Shown here piece by piece: positions 8,638 through 18,050 of a stretch of 64,000 bases of DNA. The number at the start of each line of letters is the position of its first letter. Positions within the stretch are counted from its first letter, which is position 1. Made by a program: the position numbers and the translations under genes. Under the pieces are notes generated by a model that was not told the DNA's origin, searched no databases, and saw only the letters and a list, made by a program, of their open reading frames with translations. The DNA is from Hyphomicrobium_B sp001006785 (lineage in GTDB: Bacteria > Pseudomonadota > Alphaproteobacteria > Rhizobiales > Hyphomicrobiaceae): assembly GCF_001006785.1 (NCBI RefSeq), contig NZ_CDHO01000003.1, positions 558,001 to 622,000 on the forward strand. The letters run 5' to 3'.

Positions 8638-9156
8638 TCAAGATGTTTGAGAAGACGTATCTGGTTGAGCTTCGGCGGCAGTTCCGCCCGGCCGGCTGAC
8701 CACATAAAGACCGGCAGCTGCGGCGAGCAGGATCGGCCAGTTTTTCATGCCGGTTCTGAGAACGGCAGGAAGAACGATCGGCGCGGCAGACGTCACCATC
8801 GCCATCACCGTTTCGTCGTCGAAAATCGAGGGAGAGCCATTCACGCTCGCAAGCTCATCCTTGGGCGCGTCACTCGCAAGGGTCGAATCTGCCGCTACCG
8901 CTTGCTGCCGGCTCTCAGCCTGCCGCCGACGAATTCGAACGACCAGCGCCACGATGAATCCGAGCAGACAGAATGCGCCCGCGACCATCAGCGTGCCGAG
9001 TTCAGAACCGTAAATCCGATCGAGATAGAGCGTGAGGCTCGTCGCGCCGAAACCCAGCGCGATCAAAAACGGGATAGCGATGACGATCCTGTTTCCGAGA
9101 TCACCGATCGCTGAATCGACCGTCTGTTCAGCACGTTTGAAGAGGGCCGCGAACAT
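8638..9156 (-). CDS. Membrane protein, phage-holin-superfamily-like
   Basis: The 172-residue protein has two N-terminal membrane helices (about residues 25-45 and 55-75), followed by the basic stop RIRRR. A polar linker follows, then a further hydrophobic stretch near residues 120-155. The two-helix start with a short polar turn resembles DUF1469 / holin-superfamily III proteins that accompany DUF883 proteins. That match is from memory of layout, not from a decisive motif. It is 12 bp upstream of the next gene, so an operon is likely. Confidence 0.65.
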   Translation of the reverse strand: MFAALFKRAEQTVDSAIGDLGNRIVIAIPFLIALGFGATSLTLYLDRIYGSELGTLMVAGAFCLLGFIVALVVRIRRRQAESRQQAVAADSTLASDAPKDELASVNGSPSIFDDETVMAMVTSAAPIVLPAVLRTGMKNWPILLAAAAGLYVVSRPGGTAAEAQPDTSSQTS

Positions 9157-9171
9157 TGATGTATCCTGTCG

Positions 9172-9453
9172 TTAGGCCTTCCACAGAGCGCCGAGTACAA
9201 AGCCCGCGGCAACCGCCAGGCCAAGCGTCGTCATCGGTTGATCGGCAACGGATTTGTCGAGCGCCTTGGAGAAATTCTTGCCGACCTTCTGAACGTTGGT
9301 ACTGAGTTCCGCGCCCTGCGCGAGAAGCTCGTCGCGTGTCTGCTCGACGTGCGCCGCTGCGCGTCCAACGGCGTCCGCAGCCCGCGTTCCCGCATCAGTA
9401 ACGCGCTCCACCATATCGTCTGAACGACCTTCGGGAGTGTCCTGTCGTGCCAT
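9172..9453 (-). CDS. DUF883 (ElaB/YqjD family) protein
   Basis: The 93-residue protein has a long amphipathic helix (DRVTDAGTRAADAVGRAA-type heptads) and a single C-terminal glycine-rich membrane helix, MTTLGLAVAAGFVLGALW, as in ElaB/YqjD. In E. coli YqjD anchors in the inner membrane and binds ribosomes in stationary phase; whether that holds here is unknown. A GAGG ribosome site lies 7 nt before the ATG. The neighbours suggest a general envelope-stress set. Confidence 0.82.
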   Translation of the reverse strand: MARQDTPEGRSDDMVERVTDAGTRAADAVGRAAAHVEQTRDELLAQGAELSTNVQKVGKNFSKALDKSVADQPMTTLGLAVAAGFVLGALWKA

Positions 9454-9537
9454 TGCTTGCCTCGTTGCTTGAAATGATCGTGCGCCGCATCAATCAGAGA
9501 CCAAACGTTGCGTCCGGCGACTTTGTTCCGGCCGGAC

Positions 9538-11352
9538 TTAGTAAGTTCCCGTGAGGGCGGCGCCCGGCTGCGGCGCACTCGCGGGGACCGGCGAATGCGC
9601 AGCTTCAGAAAGCGTGTCCAAGTTCAGAGAAACGATCAGATCCGCTAAGCGGTTGAACACCTGCGCCTGCGCATCGCCGCGTGACGAGACGGAGATATGT
9701 CCCGCCGTCCGCGTGAGATCGAGAACCGCAACTTGCGCGTTCGGGAATTTCTCGGCGCCCTTCTTCGCCATGAAAGCGAGAGCTTTCTCTGCGACACCCG
9801 CTACTGTGATGAAAACAAGGTTCTTCGGAGCCGAAACGCGGCCTGGATCGACACTCGACAGCGCCGTTAAGCCGGAGGCACTGAGCACGGCATGGGCCGC
9901 ACCCGGCACACGCGCATTGATCGCACCGACCATAAATCTTGCCGCGAATGTATCGAAGACGCCACGAACCGGGACGATCAGAACGGCAGCGTCATCTTTA
10001 CCGACATCCGGAAAAGTCTCCGAAGCGACATCGCCGATCGACTCTTCGAGCTCTTTTATCGCCTCATCGTCGAAGCGCCCGCGACGGCGATCGATCACGG
10101 CGAAGTGCAAGGATGGAAAGACGAGATTGTCCAGAACGGCTTCCGACGACGACGTGTCCCGCGCCTCTTCGATCTGATCGTTCGCCGCATACGAGTCGCC
10201 TGAAAGCAGGCGGTGATAGAATTCCTGTTGCTCCGATAACGGCGGCTCGTCGCCAAGTAGCACCGAAACGAATTCGAGATCTGGGATGTACCGCCCCAGC
10301 ACCACGACAACGAGCGTCAGAGGCGCCGCGAGCACCAACCCGATCGGTCCCCAGATCAGCGTCCAGAAACTTGCGGCGAGGATCATCGCGAACGGCGACA
10401 GGCCCGCGCGCTTGCCGAGAAAGAATGGCTCCAGCACCTGCCCCATCACGGGCTCTCCGATAGCAAAGAGCGCAAGCGTGCAGATGGCTTTCGTCCAGCC
10501 GGGATCGACGGCGGCGGCCAGCAGAATGGGCGGAATCGCAGCGACGTAAACACCGATGAACGGCACGAACCTCATGACGAAGGCCACGACGCCCCAGAGC
10601 GGCGCGTTCGGAACGCCGACGATCATCAGCACACAGCCAACGAACACGCCGAACGAAGCATTGAGCATGACCTGCCCCGTGAAGAGGGCGGACAGCCGTT
10701 CACCGGCATCCGACATCGCCGACGTCGTCTCGGTCATGTTGTCGGTGCCGAAAACCCGGACGATACGATCCCTGAGATCGCGGTACTGCGCCAACAGGAA
10801 AAGCGTGAACAGGAAGGTCAGCGCCATTTGCGCCAGCGGCTCAGCCAGGATTTGGATGCCGTACCAAGTATCGCTGGTGGTTTCCTGCGCGACGACGACT
10901 TTCGTTTCTGGCTTGCCGTCCGGCTTGGTCGACTGCTCGCCGCCAAGCTTCAATTCGCGGTTGAGCATTTTCTGGTAGGTTTCGACAGCGTCGATCGCCC
11001 GGGTGACGACACCGGACGGCGCCGAACTGCCGACAACGGCGTGAACCTTATCCATGACATTGGAGCGATAAGCTGGAAGCTCAGCCGTCAACGACAAAAG
11101 CTGCGAGCTGAGTGCAATCGAGGCGCCGAGCAAAAGCCCCGTCGTCGCCACGACCACCGAGAACACCGAAAGCCATTCCGGCACCGAGTGCTCTTCAAGC
11201 CAGCGAACAATCGGTACCAGGATGAAACAACCGATGACCGCGAGCGCCAGCGGGACAAGGACCGCCCGCCCAAGCACGAGCGTCGCAATCACAAGCGCCG
11301 CAACCACCAACGCGGCGGACAATGTGCGGAGAGAATTAGCCAGCAGCGGCAT
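9538..11352 (-). CDS. AI-2E family permease with a C-terminal soluble extension
   Basis: Residues about 10-360 form the polytopic AI-2E transporter domain (PF01594 type). It shows paired N-terminal helices, a central soluble stretch and a PLWGVVAFVMRFVPFIGVYVAAIPP-like core segment, then SPFAMILAASFWTLIWGPIGL near the end. The substrate of most family members is unknown; some act as ion/H+ antiporters and few as AI-2 exporters. At 604 residues it is much longer than the usual 340-380: residues about 375-604 are a soluble domain I do not recognise. It is the first gene of the minus-strand run ending at 8239. Confidence 0.85.
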   Translation of the reverse strand: MPLLANSLRTLSAALVVAALVIATLVLGRAVLVPLALAVIGCFILVPIVRWLEEHSVPEWLSVFSVVVATTGLLLGASIALSSQLLSLTAELPAYRSNVMDKVHAVVGSSAPSGVVTRAIDAVETYQKMLNRELKLGGEQSTKPDGKPETKVVVAQETTSDTWYGIQILAEPLAQMALTFLFTLFLLAQYRDLRDRIVRVFGTDNMTETTSAMSDAGERLSALFTGQVMLNASFGVFVGCVLMIVGVPNAPLWGVVAFVMRFVPFIGVYVAAIPPILLAAAVDPGWTKAICTLALFAIGEPVMGQVLEPFFLGKRAGLSPFAMILAASFWTLIWGPIGLVLAAPLTLVVVVLGRYIPDLEFVSVLLGDEPPLSEQQEFYHRLLSGDSYAANDQIEEARDTSSSEAVLDNLVFPSLHFAVIDRRRGRFDDEAIKELEESIGDVASETFPDVGKDDAAVLIVPVRGVFDTFAARFMVGAINARVPGAAHAVLSASGLTALSSVDPGRVSAPKNLVFITVAGVAEKALAFMAKKGAEKFPNAQVAVLDLTRTAGHISVSSRGDAQAQVFNRLADLIVSLNLDTLSEAAHSPVPASAPQPGAALTGTY

Positions 11353-11517
11353 AGGGCAGGTTCCAACGAAGCGCTGGTCCTGAACACCTCATCGGCCGCA
11401 CTTGTTCCGCCACGACGGAACGCAATCGCACATTCTCCAAGAAGTTCCGATTGACGGCCGACGCCGGGCATCCCTATCCAGCTGACGATCACTTTCGATT
11501 CAACGCGCGGATCGCCG

Positions 11518-12069
11518 ATGCAGGTGACGAACCTCGAAATTCCAGGCTTGAAGCTGATCGTCCCGCCGCGCTTTGAGGACGAGCGCGGATTTTTCTCTGA
11601 AACCTATAGCGAAAAGGCTCTGAAGGAGGCCGGTATTCCTGCCCCCTTCGTTCAGGACAATTTTTCGTTGTCGACGCGCAAGGGCACGATCCGCGGCCTG
11701 CATTTTCAGAAAGCACCCTGTGCCCAGGCCAAGCTCGTCCGCGTAAACCGCGGCCGCGTCCTCGACGTAGCTGTCGACATCAGGAGCTCCTCGCCCACCT
11801 ACGGCAAGCACGTCGCCATCGAGCTAACGCGAGAGAACTGGGCGCAGATCTACATTCCCGCCGGTTTCGCGCACGGCTTCTGCACGCTCGAAGACGACAC
11901 CGAGGTTGCCTACAAAACCTCCGCACCCTACGCCCCCGAAGCCGAGGGCGGAATTCTCTGGTCCGACCCGACCCTTGCAATCGCCTGGCCCGTTGCCCCG
12001 AGCGACGTGACAGTTTCCGACAAGGATGCGCGCCTACCCTCCTTCGCGAATATGGCCATAGCCTTCTGA
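11518..12069 (+). CDS. rfbC: dTDP-4-dehydrorhamnose 3,5-epimerase
   Basis: The 183-residue cupin-fold epimerase acts on dTDP-4-keto-6-deoxyglucose in dTDP-L-rhamnose synthesis. Typical segments are RGFFSETYSEKAL, FVQDNFSLSTRKGTIRGLHFQ (with the catalytic His in GLHFQ), VLDVAVDIR and PAGFAHGFCTL. Length is normal. It leads a plus-strand run followed by rfbB (33 bp gap) and rfbA (4-base overlap). Confidence 0.95.
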   Translation: MQVTNLEIPGLKLIVPPRFEDERGFFSETYSEKALKEAGIPAPFVQDNFSLSTRKGTIRGLHFQKAPCAQAKLVRVNRGRVLDVAVDIRSSSPTYGKHVAIELTRENWAQIYIPAGFAHGFCTLEDDTEVAYKTSAPYAPEAEGGILWSDPTLAIAWPVAPSDVTVSDKDARLPSFANMAIAF

Positions 12070-12102
12070 GACCGCGCGGCTTCTCGGGGGAAGGATGCGC
12101 GC

Positions 12103-13194
12103 ATGAAAGTCATCATAACCGGCGGCGCAGGCTTTATCGGCTCCGCGCTCGTTCGCCATCTCGTGCGCGATCGCGATTGGCATGTCGCGAACGTCGACAA
12201 GCTGACCTATGCCGCCAATCTCGACTCCCTGATGTCCGTTTCAAGCGCGCCGAACCACCGCTTCTTTCCCGCCGACATCTGCGATGCGTCCGCGATGGAC
12301 GCCATCTTCGCCGACGTTGAACCCGACGCCATTATCCATCTCGCGGCCGAAACCCATGTCGATCGCTCGATCAACGGCTCGGCGGAATTCATCACGACGA
12401 ACATCCTCGGCACGCACGTGTTGCTGGAATCCGCGCGGCGCTATTTCTCGAAGCTCGATGAGGCGGCGCAGAGCCGCTTCCGCTTTGTCCATGTCTCGAC
12501 GGATGAAGTTTTCGGCTCGCTGCCACCCGGCGGCTTTTTTACCGAGACCACGGCTTACGATCCGCGCTCGCCGTATTCCGCGAGCAAAGCCGCCTCCGAT
12601 CATCTCGCGAGTGCCTGGCACGCGACCTACGGCCTGCCGACAATTACGACCAACTGCTCGAACAACTACGGTCCGCATCAGTTTCCCGAAAAGCTGATTC
12701 CGCTCGTCATTCTGAATGCGCTGGAAGGCAAGCCTCTGCCAGTCTACGGCGACGGCCGGCAGGTACGCGATTGGCTTCATGTCGACGACCATGTAACGGC
12801 GCTGACCCGCGTTGTCGAACGCGGACGCGTCGGCGAAACCTATAACATTGGCGGCCGCGCACCGATGGAGAACATCGCCGTCGTCGAAGCCATCTGCGAA
12901 GCCTTGGACGCGCTCCGTCCGTCGCAGCGGCCGCGGCGCGACCTCATCGTTCATGTCGAAGATCGCCCGGGCCATGACCGCCGCTACGCGATTGATCCGT
13001 CGAAGATCGAATCCGAGCTTGGCTGGCGCGCCGAGCGATCGTTCTCAACGGGCATCGCGGATACGGTGCAATGGTATCTGGACAACGAAAGCTGGTGGCG
13101 TCCACTGCGTGACGGCATTTACTCGGGATCGCGCCTTGGACTTCTGACTCCCACCGCACCTGCCGAAACTCAACGCATCGGTACCGCCGCGTGA
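12103..13194 (+). CDS. rfbB: dTDP-glucose 4,6-dehydratase
   Basis: The 363-residue extended short-chain dehydrogenase/reductase converts dTDP-glucose to dTDP-4-keto-6-deoxyglucose. The N-terminal GGAGFIGSALVRHL is the NAD-binding loop, HVSTDEVFGS carries the TDE catalytic motif, and YSASKAASDH holds the YxxxK pair. NNYGPHQFPEKLIP is also diagnostic. The stop overlaps the rfbA GTG start by 4 bases (GTGA), so translation is likely coupled. Confidence 0.96.
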   Translation: MKVIITGGAGFIGSALVRHLVRDRDWHVANVDKLTYAANLDSLMSVSSAPNHRFFPADICDASAMDAIFADVEPDAIIHLAAETHVDRSINGSAEFITTNILGTHVLLESARRYFSKLDEAAQSRFRFVHVSTDEVFGSLPPGGFFTETTAYDPRSPYSASKAASDHLASAWHATYGLPTITTNCSNNYGPHQFPEKLIPLVILNALEGKPLPVYGDGRQVRDWLHVDDHVTALTRVVERGRVGETYNIGGRAPMENIAVVEAICEALDALRPSQRPRRDLIVHVEDRPGHDRRYAIDPSKIESELGWRAERSFSTGIADTVQWYLDNESWWRPLRDGIYSGSRLGLLTPTAPAETQRIGTAA

Positions 13195-14093
13195 GTGGGA
13201 TCAAAGGCATCATTCTGGCAGGTGGCAGCGGCACGCGCCTTTATCCGTTGACCCTCGCAATCTCGAAGCAGCTGCTGCCGGTCTACGACAAGCCGATGAT
13301 CTATTACCCGCTGACAGCTCTGATGCTGGCGGGCATTCGCGACATCCTGATTATCACGACGCCTCAGGATCAGGACCAGTTCAAGCGACTGCTTGGCAAC
13401 GGCGCGCAATTCGGAGTTCGCCTGAGCTATGCCGTTCAGCCGACGCCAGCCGGGCTCGCGCAGGCCTTCATCATCGGCCGCGACTTCATCGGCGACGATC
13501 GATGCGCTCTCGTCCTCGGAGACAATATCTTCTACGGCCACGGCTTCGCCGACATGGTCCGCAACGCCGCGGCACGCCCATCCGGCGCAACGATCTTCGC
13601 TTATCAGGTTGCGGAACCCAAACGCTACGGCGTCGTGACATTTGACGGCGCCGGGCGAGCCATATCCATCGAAGAGAAACCACAAGCCCCAAAATCGAAC
13701 TGGGCGGTGACCGGCCTCTACTTCTACGACAATCGCGTCGTCGATCTGGCGCAGAAGGTTCGCCCCTCCGCGCGCGGTGAGCTTGAAATCACCACGCTCA
13801 ACGAAATGTACATGAAGCTGGAAAGCCTCTACGTCGTGATGATGGGACGCGGCTTCGCGTGGCTCGACACCGGTACGTTCGACAGTCTGCAGGATGCGAG
13901 CGAGTATATGTCGACGATGGAACGGCGACAGGGTCTGAAAATCTCCTGTCCCGAAGAGGTCGCGCTGCGCCTCGGATTCGTTACACCCGACGAAATGCGG
14001 ACATGGGTCGCGCATCTCGGAAGCAATACCTATGCGCGATACGTCGAAGGCGTCATCGCCGAACTCGACATGCCGAATCAGTCGGCGTCATAA
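13191..14093 (+). CDS. rfbA: Glucose-1-phosphate thymidylyltransferase
   Basis: The 300-residue nucleotidyltransferase makes dTDP-glucose from dTTP and glucose-1-phosphate. ILAGGSGTRLYPLTLAISKQ is the nucleotide-binding signature, with LVLGDNIFYGHGF and EEKPQAPKSNWAVTGLYFYD further on. It starts with GTG inside the rfbB stop. rfbD, the final reductase of the L-rhamnose pathway, is not in the window, so dTDP-rhamnose would need a distant rfbD. Otherwise the keto-sugar is used for another deoxysugar. Confidence 0.96.
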   Translation: MSGIKGIILAGGSGTRLYPLTLAISKQLLPVYDKPMIYYPLTALMLAGIRDILIITTPQDQDQFKRLLGNGAQFGVRLSYAVQPTPAGLAQAFIIGRDFIGDDRCALVLGDNIFYGHGFADMVRNAAARPSGATIFAYQVAEPKRYGVVTFDGAGRAISIEEKPQAPKSNWAVTGLYFYDNRVVDLAQKVRPSARGELEITTLNEMYMKLESLYVVMMGRGFAWLDTGTFDSLQDASEYMSTMERRQGLKISCPEEVALRLGFVTPDEMRTWVAHLGSNTYARYVEGVIAELDMPNQSAS

Positions 14094-14401
14094 TCTGACG
14101 ACGCGGACCCGTCCGTCCGTACGAAGCGTAATTGCCCCCAGAACCCGGCCGATTCGAACCGCAAGTTCCGGTCCGGCATATTGACATTTTCCGGTTGCTG
14201 GCCACACCTGCCCGTGCACGCCACAAATTTTAATTTGGGATAAGGCGCGCGACCGCCAAATGCCGCGCACGGCAACGGGGATTTGCCGGTAAAAGGCTTT
14301 GCCGGGCGGTGAAAGGCAGCGCCACATTCATTGCTTGGACGGCATTTAAGAAGAATGCCGGTCAAACGGGGATTCGTCATCGCACTTTGAGCGAGAGGTT
14401 C
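14094..14401. other. Intergenic region before the MsbA-like exporter
   Basis: About 300 bp without a credible gene. It contains a short AT-rich patch with the symmetric CAAATTTTAATTTG near 14222 and the exporter's GAGAGG ribosome site at the end. No clear promoter or terminator was resolved. Confidence 0.4.
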
Positions 14402-16177
14402 ATGCCGTCGGATACGCTGGATTTGCTGAAACGCCTCGCTCGCGACTACGGCCGCGAGTATGCGCCTCAGTACGCCTGGGCAATCGTCGCGATGATCCTC
14501 GTCGCGGGCACGACGGCGCTCAGCGCCTACCTGATGAAGTACGTGATCGATACGATCTTCGTACAGCAGAACCGCGCCGCACTGACCGGGATCACGCTCG
14601 GCATCGTCGCCATCTTCCTCGTCAAAGGTTTGGCGGCCTACGCGTCCGAAGTGATGGTCGGCACCATCGGCAATCGTCTCGTCGCGGAAACGCAGAGGCG
14701 CATGTTCAACCACCTTCTGAAGGTGGACATCGCGTTCTTCCAAAACCATTCCTCGAGCGATCTCGTCACGCGCATTTCAAATAATGCGGCCGCGACGCGC
14801 GACGTCCTGAACATGATCTCGATGAGCTTCGGCCGCGACCTGTTCACGATCATCGGCTTGGTCGCAACTATGATCATCCTCGATCCGATCATGACCGCGA
14901 TATCGCTCATCGGCGGCCCGCTCATCGCCATCACATCGCGGAAGCTGCGCAAGCGCGTGCAGAAAGCCGCCAAGAGCGAGGTGAACAAGACCGCTGGTGT
15001 CATTCAGGCGACCCGCGAGCTGAGCCAGGGAACGCAGGTCGTCAAATCGTTCCAGCTCGAGAACCACATGCGCACGCGCGCGATGAACGCCATCAGCGCC
15101 GTCGAACGCCTCAACATCAAGATGCTGCGTATCAAGGCGACAGTGAACCCGATGATGGAAGCCGCAGGTGGCTTCGCCGTCGCCGGTGTGGTATTCTACG
15201 CTGGTTGGCGCAATCTCAACTACGGCGATACGCCCGGCCAGTTTTTCGCATTCATCACGGCGCTGCTGATGTGCGCCGATCCGGCGCGGCGCGTATCGCG
15301 CGTGCATCTTCAGCTTGCGTCCGCCATGGTCGGCGTCCGCATGATGTATGAACTGCTGGACACCCCCGCGAAAGAAGACGAGCCCCCTGGCAAGCCTGCG
15401 ATCGAAGTCAAAGGCGGCGAAATTGAATTCCACGGCGTCACGTTCTCTTACGTGCCCGGCAAGCCCATCATCAGCGGCTTGAACTTGATCGCCCCGGCAG
15501 GAAAGACGACAGCGCTCGTCGGCCTCTCCGGCGGCGGCAAGACGACGATCTTCGCGCTGCTGCAGCGCTTCCGCGAACCCGATTCCGGATACATCACGAT
15601 CGACGGCCAGAACATCGCGACGTCGTCGCTACCGTCCGTCCGCCGCAACATCTCGACGGTCGGGCAGGATGCCTTCCTCTTCGATGGCACGATCATCGAC
15701 AATATCCGCACGGGCCTTGAATCCGCGTCCGACCAACAGTGCATCGACGCCGCGAAGTCCGCGAACGCGGACGAGTTCATCGTCAAGCTGCCGATGAAGT
15801 ATGACTCTCCGGTCGGAGAGCTTGGCACTCAGGTTTCCGGCGGACAGCGTCAGCGCATCGCCCTCGCACGGGCGTTCCTGAAGGACGCCCCGATCATCCT
15901 TCTCGACGAACCGACGTCGGCACTCGACAGCCACACCGAGGAAATCATCCAGCGTGAGCTGAAGCAGTTGACGACAGGAAAGACCACGCTGGTCATCGCC
16001 CACCGACTCTCGACAATTCTGCACGCCGATCTCATTCACGTCATCGACGCCGGCCGCATCATCGAAAGCGGCACGCACGACGAGTTGCTCGCCCAAGGCG
16101 GAGCCTACAGCCGCCTGTTCAAGCTCCAGTTTGCAAAATACGCCGAACAGAAAGATGCGCTGGCCCACGCCGTCTAG
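14402..16177 (+). CDS. ABC exporter, fused membrane and ATPase domains (MsbA-like)
   Basis: A 591-residue half-transporter. Six membrane helices span about residues 20-310. The ATPase domain has Walker A GLSGGGKTT (near 374), signature VSGGQRQRIALARA (near 479), Walker B IILLDEPTSALD (near 500) and the H-loop VIAHRLST. It most resembles the lipid A/glycolipid exporter group, but no motif fixes the substrate. The start at 14402 follows a GAGAGG site; upstream in-frame residues look like non-coding sequence. Its TAG stop shares the CTAG tetranucleotide with the convergent MFS gene. Confidence 0.88.
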   Translation: MPSDTLDLLKRLARDYGREYAPQYAWAIVAMILVAGTTALSAYLMKYVIDTIFVQQNRAALTGITLGIVAIFLVKGLAAYASEVMVGTIGNRLVAETQRRMFNHLLKVDIAFFQNHSSSDLVTRISNNAAATRDVLNMISMSFGRDLFTIIGLVATMIILDPIMTAISLIGGPLIAITSRKLRKRVQKAAKSEVNKTAGVIQATRELSQGTQVVKSFQLENHMRTRAMNAISAVERLNIKMLRIKATVNPMMEAAGGFAVAGVVFYAGWRNLNYGDTPGQFFAFITALLMCADPARRVSRVHLQLASAMVGVRMMYELLDTPAKEDEPPGKPAIEVKGGEIEFHGVTFSYVPGKPIISGLNLIAPAGKTTALVGLSGGGKTTIFALLQRFREPDSGYITIDGQNIATSSLPSVRRNISTVGQDAFLFDGTIIDNIRTGLESASDQQCIDAAKSANADEFIVKLPMKYDSPVGELGTQVSGGQRQRIALARAFLKDAPIILLDEPTSALDSHTEEIIQRELKQLTTGKTTLVIAHRLSTILHADLIHVIDAGRIIESGTHDELLAQGGAYSRLFKLQFAKYAEQKDALAHAV

Positions 16178-17376
16178 TGCGCGGCGCGCACTCCGTCGCG
16201 ACTGAACGATTGCACCGCGAGGGCCGCGAGCGCGAGCACCGCACCGAAGCCGCAGACCGCGAGCCAGCCGTCGTAATCCCACGCAATGATCCCGCCGATG
16301 GAACCCAGAGCGCCGCCGGCAAACATCGTGGTCATGAAAACGGTGTTGAGCCGGCTACGCGCGCCCGGATGAAGGTCGTAGATCACGTGCTGGTTTGAAA
16401 TCATCGTGCTCTGCGCGCCAAGATCCATGATGATCACGCCCGCCACCAATCCGGCGAGTTGATCCCAGGCGGCGAAGAGCAGCCACGATAGGACGACAAG
16501 ACCCGCTCCGAGGCGAAGTACAAGCCCGCTTCCGCGCGTGTCCGCCAGACGCCCGGCAAGCGGCGCCGCAATAACGCCGGCCGCACCAACTATTCCGAAT
16601 AATCCGGCTGCATCGGCACCGAGATTGAAATGCGGCTCTTCGAGGTGCAGCGCAAGCACGGTCCAGAACGCCGAAAAAGATCCGAACGCCGCAGCCTGCA
16701 TCAGGCTCGCCCGCCGCAGCTTCGGCTCCGAGGTCCAGAGATGCAGCAGTGATCTGAGCGCCGCCGTGTATCTGATGCCCGAGTGCGGATAATTTCGCGG
16801 CAAGGCAATCGCCATGGCGATCGCTCCCGCAACAGACATCGGCAACCCGAGCTGAAACATCTCGCGCCAACCGGCATAGGTCGCGACAACACCCGACAGC
16901 AGCCGGCTAAGCAAAATTCCGCATAGCAACCCCGCCATCACCATGCCGATCGTGCTGCCGCGTCTCTCAGCGGAGGCGAGCGATGCGGCGAATGGAATGA
17001 TCTGCTGCGCCACCGACGCACATGCGCCGACGATCAGCGACGCGCCAACCAGCGCCGCAGCATTCGGCGCCAGCGACGCCGCATACGACGCCAGCCCAAG
17101 AATGACGAACTGCGCAACGATCAGTCGTCGGCGATCCATAAGATCACCGAGCGGCACAAGCAAAAAAAGCCCGAGCCCGTAGCCGATCTGCGTCGCGGTT
17201 GGGATAAGCCCGACCCACCACGAGCCGGAGAACTCCCGCTTGATGACGCCGAGCATCGGCTGGTTGTAATAAATATTCGCAACGGCGACCCCGCAGGCGA
17301 CGGCCATCGTCAAAATCAATCCGAGGCTCAAGGTCCGTTGACCAAACTGAGCGGATCCCGTCGTTTCGCTGCTCAT
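16174..17376 (-). CDS. MFS transporter
   Basis: The 400-residue major facilitator has twelve predicted helices in two halves. The loop 2-3 motif appears as PLGDLMDRRRL, and an equivalent GRLADTRGSG occurs in the second half. IYYNQPMLGVI after helix 1 is common in a group of uncharacterised drug or metabolite exporters. The start at 17376 is preceded by AAAGGGCGG; an upstream in-frame ATG at 17415 is less well placed. It overlaps the ABC exporter by 4 bp at the 3' ends. Confidence 0.85.
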   Translation of the reverse strand: MSSETTGSAQFGQRTLSLGLILTMAVACGVAVANIYYNQPMLGVIKREFSGSWWVGLIPTATQIGYGLGLFLLVPLGDLMDRRRLIVAQFVILGLASYAASLAPNAAALVGASLIVGACASVAQQIIPFAASLASAERRGSTIGMVMAGLLCGILLSRLLSGVVATYAGWREMFQLGLPMSVAGAIAMAIALPRNYPHSGIRYTAALRSLLHLWTSEPKLRRASLMQAAAFGSFSAFWTVLALHLEEPHFNLGADAAGLFGIVGAAGVIAAPLAGRLADTRGSGLVLRLGAGLVVLSWLLFAAWDQLAGLVAGVIIMDLGAQSTMISNQHVIYDLHPGARSRLNTVFMTTMFAGGALGSIGGIIAWDYDGWLAVCGFGAVLALAALAVQSFSRDGVRAAH

Positions 17377-17573
17377 CCGCCCTTTCGCCGTCAAACGGTC
17401 GTGAACATCATGCACTATTGCAGGAGAGTACGCTTCGGAACCAACGTTCTTCCCACCGCGTAACTATTCGGCTTCCATCCGAGCAGGAATTACGTGCCGG
17501 TGACTATCCTCGGATGGACATAGGTGCTTTGAACGTACGGCTATACTCGATCCAGCCTGTCATGGAGGATGCA

Positions 17574-17816
17574 ATGAAACTTCTGATAACGGTGATCGCC
17601 ACTCTGATTATGACGCCTGCCGCTATGGCCGCAGACGTAACCTGCAACGCAGCGGCGAAGGAAAAGAACCTTCACGGAGCCGCACTCAATAGCTTCGTCA
17701 CCAAGTGCGAGAAAGACGCCAAGGCGAAGTGCGACGCGGACGCCAAGGCAAAGAACCTTCACGGCGCGGCCGAAAAAAGTTTCACGACGAAATGCATCAA
17801 GGATGCCTCGGGCTGA
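17574..17816 (+). CDS. Small secreted PsiF-repeat protein
   Basis: The 80-residue protein has a cleavable signal peptide (MKLLITVIATLIMTPAAMA) and then two near-identical repeats. Each has a spaced Cys pair around KxKNLHGAAxxSF, as in the PsiF repeat family. PsiF was first noted as phosphate-starvation inducible in E. coli; the function is unknown. A GGAGG site lies 7 nt before this ATG, favouring it over the long upstream frame. It is isolated, divergent from the MFS gene. Confidence 0.85.
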   Translation: MKLLITVIATLIMTPAAMAADVTCNAAAKEKNLHGAALNSFVTKCEKDAKAKCDADAKAKNLHGAAEKSFTTKCIKDASG

Positions 17817-17825
17817 CGCTCCCAA

Positions 17826-17875
17826 CGGAGCGGGCGAGGCTCGCGATACGGGTCGTCGTCGCCAGACCCGCTCCG
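17826..17875 (+). repeat. 9-bp inverted repeat after the PsiF-like gene
   Basis: CGGAGCGGG (17826-17834) pairs exactly with CCCGCTCCG (17867-17875) across a 32-nt spacer, starting 10 nt after the stop. It may act as a terminator hairpin for the small gene. A U tract is lacking, and the following 170 bp are AT-rich without a gene. Confidence 0.4.
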
Positions 17876-18050
17876 CAACTCTTAATAATCTCGTAAGGAA
17901 TCCGACGACCGAGCCGTCTCTGAATCGGCCACCGATAATGACAAATTAAACTAAATTCTCAGCGTTTATTTATCCGGCCGACGTACAAATTGAAACTTGC
18001 GAATTCCGATCAGCGCCTGACTTCAGGTTAGCCCGCAAGGTTCAATTGCA

